Source: Arthrinium phaeospermum
Taxonomy: Eukaryota > Ascomycota > Sordariomycetes > Amphisphaeriales > Apiosporaceae
Assembly (NCBI GenBank): GCA_006503535.1
Contig: QYRS01000007.1
Span: 2,046,001 to 2,110,000, forward strand
Direction: 5' to 3'
DNA length: 64,000 bases
Shown here: positions 10,213-22,824 of the stretch, one piece after another
Layout: every line of letters starts with the position of its first letter
How positions within the stretch are numbered: the first letter of the stretch is position 1
Translations under genes and position numbers: made by a program
Notes under the pieces: generated by a model
Databases searched by the model: none
What the model saw: the letters and a program-made list of their open reading frames with translations, nothing else
Told to the model about the DNA's origin: nothing

Positions 10213-12084
10213 GGTTGCGGTTCGGGCCTGGAGTGGAGGAACAAGTCGAAGGGGGTTGCGGTTATCGTAGGAGATATTGTATTAGGTAAACACTCCCGAT
10301 TGAGAGAGGGAGTGAGTGAGTGACAGGAAACGGGAAAATGAATGACTTGTTGAAGATGTTGGATCGTGGTGGTGCACAATTGACGATTGCTGGCTGGCTG
10401 CTATGCGACCTCAACCCCTGGCTTTGGCTGGCTTGAATTGATATCTGAGGACACTTTAGCGCGGCTGCTGCAGCGCGCCCGCCGTGACGTTTGATTGGAT
10501 CCATGGGTTTAGCTGCTTGGCGGGTGGGGTTCATGTATCTCTTGCGCCAAATGGACCGGTGAGATACATACGGCACTGGGCAGCACTTGGTCTCTGAACT
10601 GACCTCACCGTCGGCTACCTACCACCTACACACGATCCAAATCCAACATTCGAACAACCAAAAGTGCATCCCATGAGGCAAATTGCCTTTTCTTTACCAT
10701 CTCCTGAGGTAATCTAGGTAGCTTGGAAATCTGGCAGGTAATGGTGATCCTTCGTTCTGGAAGGCGATCGATCCTAGCCAGCGGCCTTCTCACCCACGCG
10801 TAGCAAACAAATTTGGCGCGAGCCGACATTGGGTCGCCTGCAGTCAGGCGTCAAGGCTTCATTCCACCGAAATGTGAACACGGCATCACGGCATTTAGGT
10901 GGCCAGTGCGATCGGGTAATGGAACGACGTCCTGGCCAGGTAGCCAATCGAATGCCCAAGGTACCTGGCGACGGTCCATATTGTGTGCTTGTCTTTCTTT
11001 GCATCCAACCTCGTGGCCTGCTCACCTCGCCCACAAATACCCCTAAGCAACGATTGCGGGTCGAGGATGATCGTGATATGTAGGCTCTCCGTTCCTGAGA
11101 TAGCCGGGTATCAGTTTGGCATTTGGGTAGGCAAGGTAGGCCTGCATGGCGGAGAATCCTTACCTTAAGATGGGCAGGCATCAAGCATGGTGGTCAAGGG
11201 GTGGGTGATCTTCTCCAAGAGATCCCCACGCTAACATTATGCTCAACAACCTATCTTCCCCCTTATGTGAAACAGCTTGCATCTACCCGATCATAACCTT
11301 TTAGAGATAATGATTAGTCTCACATAGCGACTGGTCCCTTGGATTGGTGCCAGGGAAGAGCCCAATCACGTTACACAAAACCTCGTGCAACGGTCAACGC
11401 ATGTGCAGCAGCCTTGCCCTTGCCGCCTATGAAACGGCAAGCTGCCCTCTACAGCACGTATGACAAGTAATCTCTCAAGAGGACCTCGTCGATGATTGGT
11501 TCACTTTGACTATGACTTGCTGGCTGTTGATCTTATTAATAGTACTGACTCAGTACCGTCCCTGCATAGACCAGACACAAACAACTAATACGGTCAAGTT
11601 CCCACATGTCACTTCATACAACATACACACACTACCTGCTACCTATGCAATGCACTTATCCAGGCGGGAACCCGATAGCTGACCGCGTGTGATGTCTTAG
11701 CATGGAGCGTTGGCCAGTTATGAACTGTTTGCATACTGCTCCATGTGTGGTACGATGCCTGCTCGTTGCGTCACACAGGTGAAGGAAAAGTGACACTCTC
11801 CTTACCGGCCGGGAAATTAAGGGCTATTTGCCCGTCCAAACCACGGGCACGTTGAGCAAACGGGAATCGACAATGCTTCACGCAATATAAGGGACTTGTA
11901 TTCACCCCTCTTCTCGGTGGGATGTTTCTTTGCTGCGATGAAGCCAGGCAGTTTCTAATTATTACCTCTCCTCCCTTCTTCCTGCACCTCCCAGGAACAC
12001 AATTTTTTTTTCAATTCAGTCGCTCGTTCATTTGACAACCCACCCCCCATTAGCAGCCAGTCATTCGTTTATTCTTCCTTCACA
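10213..12084. other. Intergenic, no gene seen
   Basis: About 1.9 kb upstream of both DPM3 and the GPI-anchored protein gene. Short frames here have no signal peptide, domain or splice support. The last 100 bp before 12085 are pyrimidine-rich, as in fungal core promoters/leaders. Confidence 0.4.
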
Positions 12085-12968
12085 ATGGCTCGCTACTACT
12101 ACACCCACGTTCTTTCGCTGCTCGCCGTGCTCGGCGGCGTCGTGAGCCCGCCCCTCACCGCCGAGGCCGCCGTCCAGGCACAGCCCCCGCCGCCACCTCC
12201 ACCACCGGCCGCGGCGCCGCCGGCGGACACGGCCACTTTCACGTCGACCTGCCCGACCACGCAGACCCGCACCGTCACCCACACGCTCACGCAGACCGTC
12301 ACGATGCCGGCGCCGGTCACCCAGGGCGGCTCGTTCAACGAGCAGGGCGGCTCCTCCGTTATCGACACCACCTGCACGGAGGAAGGCACCGCCACGCCCA
12401 CCTCCACCTCCATCGACACCACCTGTACCGAGGAAGGCACCGCCGTCGGCACCGCCACGCTCACCTCCCACAAACCGGAGGTGACCGCCACCACCTACCG
12501 CGTCATCAGCACCGAGACCCAGGTCTCGTCCTTCACCTTCTTCCGGCCCACAACGAGACCGCCGCTGCCGGCCCCACCGCTGGAACGGGCACTTCGACGT
12601 GCACTGAGGGTCTTGTCAGCAGCACTCCGGCCTCGGGCATCCTGTCAGGCGTTCCCATCCCGACGACCTCGTCGTCCACCCCGGCTTCGGGTATTCTGTC
12701 GGGTGTTCCCATTCCGTCCACCTCGGCCACTTCGGAGGTCGACGGCCAGACGGCAAGCAGCAGCAGCACCAGCGAGGAGGCTTCCACCATCACGGCTCCG
12801 CCGGCCGCGACCACTTCTGATTCTTCCCCCACCGGCTACCCCACCACCTCCACGACGCCTCTCCCCGTGACTGCGGGCTCGACGGCTCTGCAGGCCTGGT
12901 CTTGGTACATGAAGGCGCCGGGCGGTATGGGCATGCTCGGACTTATGTTACTGGCTGGCCTTATCTGA
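12085..12968 (+). CDS. GPI-anchored Ser/Thr-rich cell-surface protein, frameshifted
   Basis: A secretion signal (MARYYYTHVLSLLAVLGGVV) is followed by a poly-Pro stretch and then a Thr/Ser-rich body with TVTHTLTQTV segments, typical of heavily O-mannosylated wall proteins. The block IDTTCTEEGTA occurs twice and ASGILSGVPIP occurs twice. The C-terminus is a hydrophobic GPI-attachment tail (GGMGMLGLMLLAGLI) preceded by small residues. The frame breaks at 12547-12549: restoring one C to the CCC run gives a continuous 294-residue protein ending at TGA 12966. Without that correction the downstream frame reads Arg/Pro-rich nonsense. Exact role in the wall is unknown. Confidence 0.7.
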
Positions 12969-15494
12969 TCTGATGGACCTTTCCCATCAAATCATCACAC
13001 ACACAAAAAGCACACACTGTTATGACTTCTTCTTAGGGGTGAGGGGGGCTTGTTGTTAAGTACTAGTACGTACGAGGGCGTTTGAGTTCAGGAAACGGGT
13101 TGGGATTGTCTACGTATCTATCCGGCAACGGACAAGGAGGCTCTACAGTAATCTAAAAGTTAATGACGAAAGAGAGAGAAAATGGCATGGTTGAGTCTCA
13201 CCCAGCTTACGGCCTTATAACGCAGCCTTCCAACCCTTATTGTTCAATATACCATAATTTTCGACGACAGTCTTGTAAATCATTACTCTCGTGATAGTTA
13301 CCCAGTAAGAACAATGTAGTGGCCCATGTTGATTCAAGTACCAGCCTTTCCAGTGATATTGGCATGCGAGCGAATAGAAGTTCTGTTGCCGACTCAACCT
13401 ATGAGGTGAAGGGAATTGACCAATTTGTAAATGGACAACATCCCGGCAAGACCAATGATAAAACACATCGCGAACATCCTTATGCAAAGAACTCCTCATC
13501 AGAGAGTTGAGCCCTCGCAAACTGACCACTAAGCTCATGAGAACTGTAGTGTCTCGTGGAAATATACGATGAGTGCTTTGGTTCTGTTACCGATTATAAT
13601 GTAATGTGCATCTCATCTATCCTGGAATCTCTGGAGACGGAGGCACCGAAAAGTCTTCGACTGAATTGCTACCTGCGGTATGAGCACTGATGAATAGAGA
13701 ACACGCATCCCATCCTAATCTCAAGTTTCCGCAGCTAGAGCAGGCTTGTTTTGTTTTGCTTCGATACTCAACGTCGGACGTCGCCGAGACGCGACGTTTA
13801 CCTCCCCATGTGTATTTGACGTGTCTATTACGAGTTCTTTGCAGCTCGTTAGCCAGGCTATGTAGCATGAACTCCCCCGATCGAGACAATCAAATAGAAA
13901 TAATGCTGACTCGTACATCACGTTTTTGTACATGATACTTACTAACATTCGCAGAGGATTTGAAGTTGCAAGTACTAGGACAAGTCATTAGTGTCACTGT
14001 CATAAATATCAAAACTGATAATTCCTCGTTTCCTGTCAGTTGATACCGTCAGCCCAGCATCTGTTCCAAACTCCGAGGGTGATGAAAGTTTTCTAGATAT
14101 TTCAAAACAGCATATACACCATTGTCGAGAACTCAGATTGAAGGCTTCGATCATGGTATTAGGCCTCGGGAAAGCGATTCTCAGATGCTGAGATTGGAAG
14201 CGGCAGCCTACTATGACTTTTTACCCCTTATCTGGAGACTTATGTATGCTGAATCTGGACAAGGCTACGTGACCTCTCCCAGGTCGGTGAAAGTTGAAAG
14301 ATGGAAGAGAGAACTTTTTCAAAAGTCGTTTCGGGTAGCTGCAAGTAGCCGTCTCTACCAACCTTGCAGTTGCATGGCCCTGTTTGGCGCAGAGTGCTGG
14401 TTGACTAGCCATGTTTCCCTCTTGTAACGCTTGTGATGCAGGCAATCAGCTACACCACAGTCACCGCGGACGACACCATCTCAAGCTGCTTCTAGGTTCG
14501 TAATACCGTATCAATCAACGTATGCATGGCCTAATTCGAAGTTCTAAAACCTGCGGTAGTTAGAATTCCCAGGTTTGAGCCACTTCTGACCTGTGTGGCT
14601 CATTTAAGTTGGGTTAGTTCTATTGCATGACAGCCAAGCCAGATGACACCCGCCTTCCAACCAGGACACGGCTAGAGTTACTGATGCGATAACATTGCGC
14701 TTTCTACCAAACCCTACACGTATTGACCAAAGTCCTATGTATAGTAGCGAGCGTCCAATGCTGCAGCGTAGGTAGGCACTGACAGCGTGTGATTCGCAAC
14801 ATATTTGACATCGAGGAGAGAAGGCAAGTCGTCTCGAATATGACGTAGTTGCGATTGCCCTTCGAAACAAGACCAGACTGCCAAAGATAACGAGATCAAG
14901 ACATTCGAAAAATTGTCAATTTGGGTTGGCAACCAATCGAGCAATTTGTGATGCGCAGTTTTGGCCCGTACCTAAGTCTACCTATTCATCAGAAGGCAAT
15001 GAATGATGCATCAACTAACTGGCTTTTGATTGAAATAGGAACCTTATGGATGTCTGGAGGCTGTCGTTTGTTCAATTACATAAGCCACCCATCCACCTGT
15101 GAATTACCTATTTGGAGGGGGTTTGACAGTTTTATTTCACTGGCGACTAAGCCACCTCAGTGCTTGCACGAAAGCCACACTCGATCTCGACCCCACTTTT
15201 GCCGATGGGAGCGTGCTAGGGTTTTTGAACCCCCAGCCTTTTTTCATAGCAGTGGTGTGGGGCTCGACCTCCAGTGTGTGTGTGCCTGCGCAGTTTAGCC
15301 CGTGGGATTGATTTTCCATACCCTAAGCCGGACTAACCTTAGGAAATTTCGCTTGCCCTCTCAGATTGGATTTGGCCGTCGACCCAGCTGGAGTTTGAGT
15401 AGAGCGCATTCCGACAATTTGCCAAACCTCGCACCAATCTCACTTCCCACCAAGACCTCACCCGTAGGAATCATCTTGATCGCAGGAAGTCACA
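12969..15494. other. Intergenic, no gene seen
   Basis: About 2.5 kb between the GPI-protein gene and the L13 gene, mildly AT-richer than coding regions. Small frames here look random. The last 300 bp are the L13 promoter. Confidence 0.4.
15320..15326 (+). promoter_or_regulatory. ACCCTAA element in ribosomal-protein promoter
   Basis: ACCCTAA lies 169 bp upstream of the L13 ATG. Telomere-repeat-like (TTAGGG/CCCTAA) Tbf1-type boxes are a known feature of ribosomal-protein promoters in many ascomycetes. Site function here is inferred from position and match only. Confidence 0.4.
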
Positions 15495-16405
15495 ATGGTA
15501 TGTCGCGCCCGTCGATGCAGCCCATGCTGCCTGGCAATTTTGCAGAGATGCCCCGAACGCGTTTTCGGGGCTCCTGTCGAAACCAAGGGCAGCCGGCGTC
15601 CTCGAGAATAATCTTGCAGTCCACTGACCTGGATTTTTTCACATAGGCGATCAAGCACAACAACCAGATCCAGAAGACCGTACGTCGAGTCTCCCGAATT
15701 CTTTTGCACCAGCACCTGCTCAGCTCCTCGAAACACCCCTCGGCCACAATGAGCACCCACAACACAACAGCGACTGACAATTTTACTAGACTTCCGCAAG
15801 GATTGCAGCGTCGGGTCCGATGCCACTTTGACCAGGTACGACGAACATTCCTTCCCGTGTGAAAAATGGAACTACGACATGGCATGGAAAAGAAGGGTCG
15901 ATTTTCAGGGCTTTGCAGGACCAGATCTCTAACATGAAATCTTCGCACACTATAGGCTCCCCAGAAGATCCGACGCAGATCGGCTCGCTCTGCCAAGGCT
16001 GCTGCCCTCGCTCCCAGACCCGTTGACAAGCTGAGGCCCATCGTGCGATGCCCTACTATCAAGTACAACCGCCGCGTCCGCGCCGGTCGTGGTTTCTCCC
16101 TGGCTGAGCTCAAGGTAATTCGGAACCCTTCGTCATTTGGAAAAAGGCAAGCCTTTCTGACCTGTATCTAGGCCGCCGGTATCCCCAAGCTGTACGCCCC
16201 CACTATCGGTATTGCCGTCGACCACCGCCGCCAGAACCGACGCTTACTCTGAGGCCGTTACCGAGATCAAGAAGAGCGATATGCCCAAGCAGGTCGAGGG
16301 TGGTGCCTACGTGAAGCTCCGACAGGCCCGCGCCGACAAGCGAACCAAGGTGCCCGCGACAAGCGTGCCAAGGACAAGGCCGAGGCCGAGGCCAACAAGA
16401 AATAA
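15495..16405 (+). pseudogene. rpl13: 60S ribosomal protein L13 gene, apparently broken (or mis-assembled)
   Basis: Exons are recognised by close L13 conservation: 15495-15497 (ATG alone), 15647-15679 (AIKHNNQIQKT), 15790-15835, 15956-16114 (ends [10 protein letters not shown]), 16172-16405 (ends KAEAEANKK). Every intron is intact, so this is not a retrocopy. Defects: exon 3 lacks one base at its start and one G near 15805 (the WQRRVR codons); around 16238-16241 IGIAVDHRRQNR jumps straight to AYSEAVTEIKKSDMP, skipping roughly 30-40 residues normally present; and one G is missing near 16350. L13 is a structural protein of the large ribosomal subunit, essential and usually single-copy in filamentous ascomycetes. 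Assembly error is therefore as likely as true decay. The adjacent promoter carries an ACCCTAA box. Confidence 0.85.
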
Positions 16406-16941
16406 GCACTCCTTCATAGACAAAAGAGGTCACTTTCTCTGTTAGGTCGAGGGGAAAATATGAACGTCACGGGAGTCAGGGCATTGTCATTGCATCACTT
16501 TGGGCTTTTTACTGCTTTTCGTTTCTCATGTGTGTAACGCTGGACTCGGTCGGATGGTTACTCGGTCACAGTCGCGGACGCAGCTAGGGAAACTGGTCTC
16601 GCTCACGCTATGTATGCAGCATATGTCTGCCACGAAGAGAAGAGGAGAGAAGAAAAAGTAATTTACATCTCTCGGCGTCGGAAGCCAAGGCAAGAACGAA
16701 TCATTTTCCACCATGCGGGTTCTTCATGTGTATGTGATATGGTACCGTCATCATATTGTGAATATGTATGCGTCTCTTGAGAGCAGGACGTGCCACTGAC
16801 GGTGGCATGAATAACAGTACCTTGATCGCAGTAAGCATCTCGTTCCATCTTGTGTCCGAATATGTCTAGTTGCCATGTAATAGGTCTATCTTGTTAAAGC
16901 TACCAACGCGGAAATATGTCTTCGGCATCTATCCAACACAG
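16406..16941. other. Intergenic between convergent genes
   Basis: 3' flanks of the L13 gene and the SmgGDS-like gene. No gene seen. Confidence 0.5.
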
Positions 16942-19453
16942 TTACTCCTTGGGTTCATCTGATACCCTACGTTCATCAATCATCTTCTGTCCGCCCGCTC
17001 GTAACGCCTCCAGGAAGAGATCCTCATTTGTCAGCTTGTCGGCGCAGCGCTGTAGTAACTCGGTTACCAGCACCAGCCCGTTCTCGCGGTCCATGCGGCT
17101 CAGATCCGCCTTCTTGGTGGCATCGATCTGCTGCGGCTCGAACGACCCCAAGCCGAGGCCGCCCATGCCCATCTCGACTTTTTGCACCTCTGCTCCGGCC
17201 TCTTCTGTCGCTGCCGCCGCTTCGATGGCAGGGGTCGTTCCCGTCGCCGCCTCGCGTTCGGCGAGGATGTCGCGGCCCGTGACCGTCTCCAGCAGGGCGG
17301 GGTCAGCTCCGTCGAGGGCTTTGGCGCAGCACCGGGCGCCCTCGGCGGAGCGGGACATGAGAGCCATTACAAACCAGCTCCGAGCGGAGGACGGGGAACT
17401 TCTTCTGCATGCCGAGGTAAGCCAGGGCTTCGGGGATGGTTTCGTGGGTGGCGTAGAAATCGGCGAGGAGTGCTTCGGATGCTTTTTCTTTTTCTTCTCC
17501 CTTGGAGCTAGCTGTGGCAGAGGACGATGAAGAGGACAAGATGGATGACACGTCTGGGCTGGAATGCAAGACCCGCAAGACCGCCGCGACAGCTCGAGCC
17601 GCCTCCGTCTTGGTCGGCTCCTGGTCCGACCGCTTGAAGACCGAGGCAATCTGCTGCAAGAGCGTCTTCTTCCCTCTTCGGCCCCCTCGTGGAGGGCGCA
17701 GACCTTGCGGACGTTGGCGGGACACGAGACCATCAGCGCGCGCGAGCGAGACGGCGGCGAACTGCACGGGGACCGCCGCGTACATCTCCCAGACGCGGGG
17801 CAGCGAGCCGGGCGCGAGCACGCCCGCGGCCAATGGCTCCTTGTTGGCGGCGGGGGGGATGGCGAGGTTTCTTGAGGAAGCTGACGGCGCCGTGGAGGAG
17901 CTGGGCGTCGGTGACGGTGCCGTCGGCCACGACGGCGGCGAGGGCCGCGTGGAGGGCGGACTGGTGCACGAAGGCGGTGCAGGTCTCGTCGGAGCGGGCG
18001 ACGTTGCCGAGGGCCAGGCAGGCGGCGCTCTGCAGCCGGGCGGACTTGTTGTGGTTGTCATTGCCCGCGATCCAGTCGCGGAGCAGCTGCTGCTCGGGGC
18101 TGCCGATGGGGGCGGCGGCTGCGGGGGCGGGGAGAGGTCGGCCAGGGCTTGCGGGAAGATGGAGAGGATCTTCTTGAGCTGCTCGGCGTCTTCGGGGTCC
18201 AGCTCCGGCTCGGCGTCCTCGGCGCGCCTGACGCCCTTGGCGTAGACCTCGAGGAAGAGGAGGACGGACTTGGGGTCTCGAGGAAGGACTCCTGGAAGGT
18301 CGGGTTGGAGATGTAGGCGAGGGCCACCGAGACCTGGCCCATGAAGTCCTCGAGGCCCTCCTCGTCGTCGACGGACGAGATTCGTTGGCGAGGGTGAGCA
18401 GGGTGAAGGGGGTGGCGGGGTGTACCAGGTTGGCTTCCGCGTCTGGCATACAATCTTCGTCAGCTGTAATCCATCATATAGGCCTGGGAGTGTGAGGAGG
18501 GCCATATACCTTGACCTGCGATGAGCCCGAGCAACTTGCAGATGAGTCCCATGTGCGGTGCCGCCACAATGAGCCTTTGCCCGGAGAGAAGAGAGACAAG
18601 CTCGGGGTTCAGCCCGGCCTTGTATGCAGCAACCTGCGTGGGTTCTGGGATTTTGTTAGATCATCCACGTATAAGAACATTGAGTAAGCCTGAGACCACA
18701 CGTACCATAATCCACAATGATGTTGAAGAGCACCGGAATGATCAGAGGCAGAAGGGCTCGTTGTTCAACAAGTTGACCAACCTCGGCATGCAATTCGCCG
18801 TCACGAGGCGCGCTCGGTTTTCATCTACATCATGTCAGTGCTCTGCTATGGTGGAAGAGACAAGGGTAACTGTAGGTAGGTATTACCGGTGTCCGCGCAG
18901 CAGTTGCCTATGATGCGCAGGGTGTGCATGACGAGAGCCGGCCTCAGCCCGTCGTTGTTCACCAGCCCCAGGAAGAAGTCGAGCATCCCTGATTCACCCA
19001 GGGGTTTGCGCCATGCGACTATATTGAACATGAGATGTCAGCCCATGCCCGTCTTCGATCAGAATGCTCCTGCCTGCCTCGCGCGCATATTGGTGGCAGA
19101 AAAGGGGCTCGCTGCCAGGCATGCATACGCCCGAAGAGAAGCCAAGCGTAGTCCAATCCCTTCTCCAACCCATGATTGAATACCCTTGGCAGATGAATAG
19201 GGGATTTTTCTCTAGTATTGAAGTTCCTATTCCCTGGGGTTGGTTCGGTGCGACTGACCTTCGCGGCTCCCATCGCCAATTTTCTGCACGATGAGGTCCA
19301 ATTCCTCAGACCCGCCTCCCAGAGCCCACGAACTTCCGTCAACAGCGGACTCAGGACCTCGAGGCGGCTTGATTGCCCTTCTTCGGATACCCTAGCATCC
19401 TCTTCAACGTAGTCTTTCCTCGCGAAGACCGCTGCCACGTCATCGGAAGTCAT
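16942..19453 (-). CDS. SmgGDS-like armadillo-repeat protein, many frame breaks
   Basis: Read from 19453: MTSDDVAAVFARKDYVEED..., then helical armadillo-type segments GSEELDLIVQKIGDGSRE, MLDFFLGLVNNDGLRPALVM followed by HTLRIIGNCCADT, ENRARLVTANCMPRLVNLLN, LNPELVSLLSGQRLIVAAPH, ISSVDDEEGLEDFMGQVSVA, KSARLQSAACLALGNVARSD, ARAVAAVLRVLHSS and ELLQRCADKLTNEDLFLEAL, ending DEPKE at 16942. The pattern fits fungal homologues of the Rap1-type GTPase GDP-dissociation stimulator SmgGDS, a cytosolic chaperone/exchange factor for small GTPases with basic tails. Several introns separate the upstream exons. At least eight single-base frame breaks occur, near 19315, 18755, 18380, 18273, 18127, 17866, 17736, 17679 and 17372, most explained by one missing C or G in a run. 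Conservation continues across each, so the underlying gene looks intact. Confidence 0.6.
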
Positions 19454-20305
19454 GGCCGGATAATCGCACTGTGCGCTCGCAAAGTACGTGCCCAGTTGCT
19501 GCTAAGATCGAAGCTGATCTCTCTGAATCTCGATGGGTCCAGGCAGCAGTAGCCTTTAGCTGTATCGGATGCTTGTTGAGGCGTACAAGGTCCGGGGGCT
19601 TCTGTTCCGGGAGCCGTCTGGTGGTTGTTTGGGTTGATAGGGAGGGACCTTGGTGGCTGCTGGCCTCTAACCTAGTAAAATGGATATCGCGCAGTCCAGA
19701 TCAACATCAACCAGCTGTGAGTGGGTGGCGGTGAATCAAGACAGCAAAACAACTCTCCGTATGGCCTTGTATTCCTGACCTTTGGTTCCAATTAAGGTCT
19801 ATCAATCGCCGTCTGTTTGTCTTAAGGGGTTAACTTTCTAAGGAGCAAGGCAAGCATTGGTTCCAGCGGGAGGCAGCTTGAGTACAGACGTCACGTGCCT
19901 TGGCAGCAGTGTTATCAATCAATCAACTTTGATTGCCCCTCCTTCGTCTCCATATCCACCTACAAACCCACCCGCAATGTCTAACGGTTAAACAAGTGTT
20001 CAAGACAATCATCGTGAGTGTTCGTCCTTCGCGACGGGCCGTCCTTGTTCATTGGTCATTGCAGAAAAGTTTCAATCGGTCACAGTATGGATCTTGTTGT
20101 ATGCCATGAAACGCAGAAGAGTTGGCTGGAGCCCATTACAGCTTTGCACGCTACATCATATGATGCTGATACCTTAGGTACCGTTTTATAGGCTGGGTTA
20201 CGTACCTCGCAAGGAACCAGGTAGGAACATAGTGATCTGCTAGGTATAGATCCGTATATCCGCCTTACTCGCTTTTTCGGTCCGTTTTTCAAGGCGACTC
20301 ATTTG
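19454..20305. other. Intergenic, no gene seen
   Basis: Promoter side of the SmgGDS-like gene and 3' flank of the MFS gene. No domain-bearing frame. Confidence 0.45.
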
Positions 20306-21837
20306 TTACAGATATAACGCCCCTTCTGGACCTGGACCCGATTGGCCGCTAACGTGTTCCTGCTCTTGCGCAACATCCGGCTGTTCGCCGCGGGGTGTCT
20401 CGGAATGCTTGGCCAGTGTCCACTCGTCGAGCCGGTTGACGACCCAGACCATGGCCAGCGTCGCGAATACCACGACGATCATGGTAATGTACCCATTTCT
20501 CCAGTACGGCGCATCAGATGCCGGGTAGAGGACGATGCCCCAGAAGGTGTAAAGGCAGGTCGAGACCGCATTCATGGGTATAGCGTGACCGAGCGCATCG
20601 TCGCCTCCCCGCTGCAGGATGATGTTGGCCCAGCCGTACGACACCGGGTTTACCATGTACGAGGTCCCGGCCAGATAGTACGCAAAGAACGTCCAGGGGA
20701 ACGAGATCGTCGGCACCAGCAGGACGATGGCCGACACCAGCTGCAGGACGCAGGCCAGTATCCCATGGGAACGCGCTTCCCGTCGCATCGATGTGCACCG
20801 CGGCCAGGAAGTTGGACACGATCCCCACGGCCTGCACCCCAAGGGGTACGTGTTGATCTGGGTCTGGCTGAAGTGGCCGTCGTAGTGTTTCAGCCCGAGG
20901 AGGAACAGGTCTGCACCACGAAGGCCTCCAGCGCGCCGCAGATGACGGCGAAAGCGCACAGGATGTAGAGAGCGGGCGAGGCGAACGTACGCTTGACCAG
21001 CGACTTGAAGCTGATGTTGTGCCCGTCCGCCCGCTTCGGCGGCAGGCGATCGAGGGCCAGCTGGCGCTCCGCCTTGCTGAGCCACTTGGCCCGCGTCAGC
21101 TCGGGCGTGTCGGGGAAGTACAGCAGCCCTCCTATGGCGACCGGACAGGTGATGATGCCGTTGATGATGAAGAGCCACTTCCAGCCCGCCAGCCCGCCGT
21201 AGCCGGCCATGCCCTTGTGCACCGCTGTCATCATGAGCCCGGGAACATGCTGCCGGCCTGTCCTGCCGCCGTAAAGATTGCCGTCCGCTTGGCGATCTCG
21301 CAGGGGGTACCAGGAGCCGATGATGTAGATGGTGCCGCAGTAGGTGGCCTCGGCGAGGCCCTGGAGGAAGCGCACGGCGCCGAGCTGGGCGTAGGTCCGG
21401 CACGCGGCCGTGCACATGGTCAGGCCGGCCCAGACCAGCACCATGGACGGCAGCCAGACGCGCGGCGGCACCCGCTGGATCGCCACGCCGTGCGGGATCT
21501 GCCCGAGGACCGAGCCCGCCGTGAAGAGCGAGAGCACGACGTTGTAGTCGCGCCCCCCGAGCTGCAGGTCCTCGCGCAGGCCCGCCACGTAGGCGTTGGC
21601 GAAGGCGGCCCGGTCTAGGTAGTTGAAGAAGGAGCTGATGCAGCAGTACGTCAGGATGACGAAGTCTTGCGTATATTGGAGTTAGCCCGCGCCGTGCCTG
21701 AGTCATTCATTACATAGGAGAAAGGGGAAGGGGGCAGGTTGTTGTCAATCATTACGCACCAAGTTTCCTCACGAGCCATCTTTCCGGAGATTGACTTCCT
21801 TGGAGAAGAGTGGCTTGTCATGTTTCTCGCCTGCCAT
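20306..21837 (-). CDS. MFS transporter, anion:cation symporter (Dal5/Fen2-like), frameshifted
   Basis: Exon 1 starts MAGEKHDKPLFSKEVNLRKDGS at 21837. After an intron, exon 2 begins DFVILTYCCISSFFNYLDRA, the first helix of the allantoate/pantothenate permease family. Later helices read NVVLSLFTAGSVLGQIPHGV, VRFLQGLAEATYCGTIYIIG, WLFIINGIITCPVAIGGLLY, LYILCAFAVICGALEAFVVQ, SAIVLLVPTISFPWTFFAYY and a long hydrophilic tail. The family imports small organic acids, vitamins or ureides with protons across the plasma membrane; the substrate is not predictable here. Frame breaks near 21773, 21310, 21242, 20910, 20848 and 20776 interrupt an otherwise conserved 12-helix protein. Most are repaired by adding one G or C in a run. 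Confidence 0.75.
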
Positions 21838-22824
21838 TTTCCTCTTTTCCTGAACCCAATTGGATCGTCCAGGTCACCTTCAGACGCGTTGCTGAGATAG
21901 CTACTACCTACCTGTGATACTGAAGTCTGGTGGCAGCTAATAACTGGTGAAAAGTACCAATCAAGTCTGCGGCGGGCCAGCTGCGTAATTCCACGCCCCT
22001 GACTGGACGATGTGCGGGGTATCTTGATCTTCTGGCAGCTGTGATCCATCAAGGTACACAGATATTTGCTCAATTGGGTCGCCAATTGACGTCGGGATTG
22101 GCTGTGGTGTTCGCTTGGCGTACCGACATTGACAACGGAGAGTGCCGCGGCATGTTATCTCCGGCCAATCGGATCCTCAACACCCTCCCCAGGAATTGGT
22201 TCAGGGAGCATGGAATGCAGTCAGTATTGTCACTATCAAAAGTAGTCAAGAGGTAAGGTCGTGAAAGGTATTATTATGCTAATGCGCTCGCAATAGTTTT
22301 TCTAAGTACATTGAAAATCGTATTCCAGGGGGTATCTTGGATGCAGGGTCAGTGGGTATATCTCCCCACCAAGCCAAATATGGTTGGTGTCAACTTCATG
22401 GGTTGTCCTTCTCGCCACCGCGAAAGAGTTTTTCTTCTTCTCTCTTTCGCAGCCAGGGCACTCGGCACTCTCGAGTGCCCATATAGTAGTAGTACATGCG
22501 CAGGGGGTCTCTCTCTCCTCTGCAGCGAGTCGTCGAAGAGAGCAGCCCATAAACACCCCTTTTCGAGGCCCGCGCCGCCATGGGTACAGTAAAATTCAGG
22601 TCGACATCGCCCCCCTTTTCTCTCCTGGGGACGATGGAGGTCGTTATATTCATCTGCATCTTTATGTATCTCGCATAAAGATCAGATCAACAAACATGTA
22701 AACTCGTACATGGCAAAAAAAGAAGGTAAGGTAACATCGACTGCCTTGGCATTAGTGTGGAGAAAAAAGCGTTTCCACCTATGTAGGGGCGAGACGACTG
22801 GGCGGCCGTTGTTGTTCATATCAT
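21838..22824. other. Intergenic, no gene seen
   Basis: 5' region of the MFS gene and 3' flank of the multi-TM gene. Short CT-rich tracts occur near 22430-22530. No gene seen. Confidence 0.45.
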
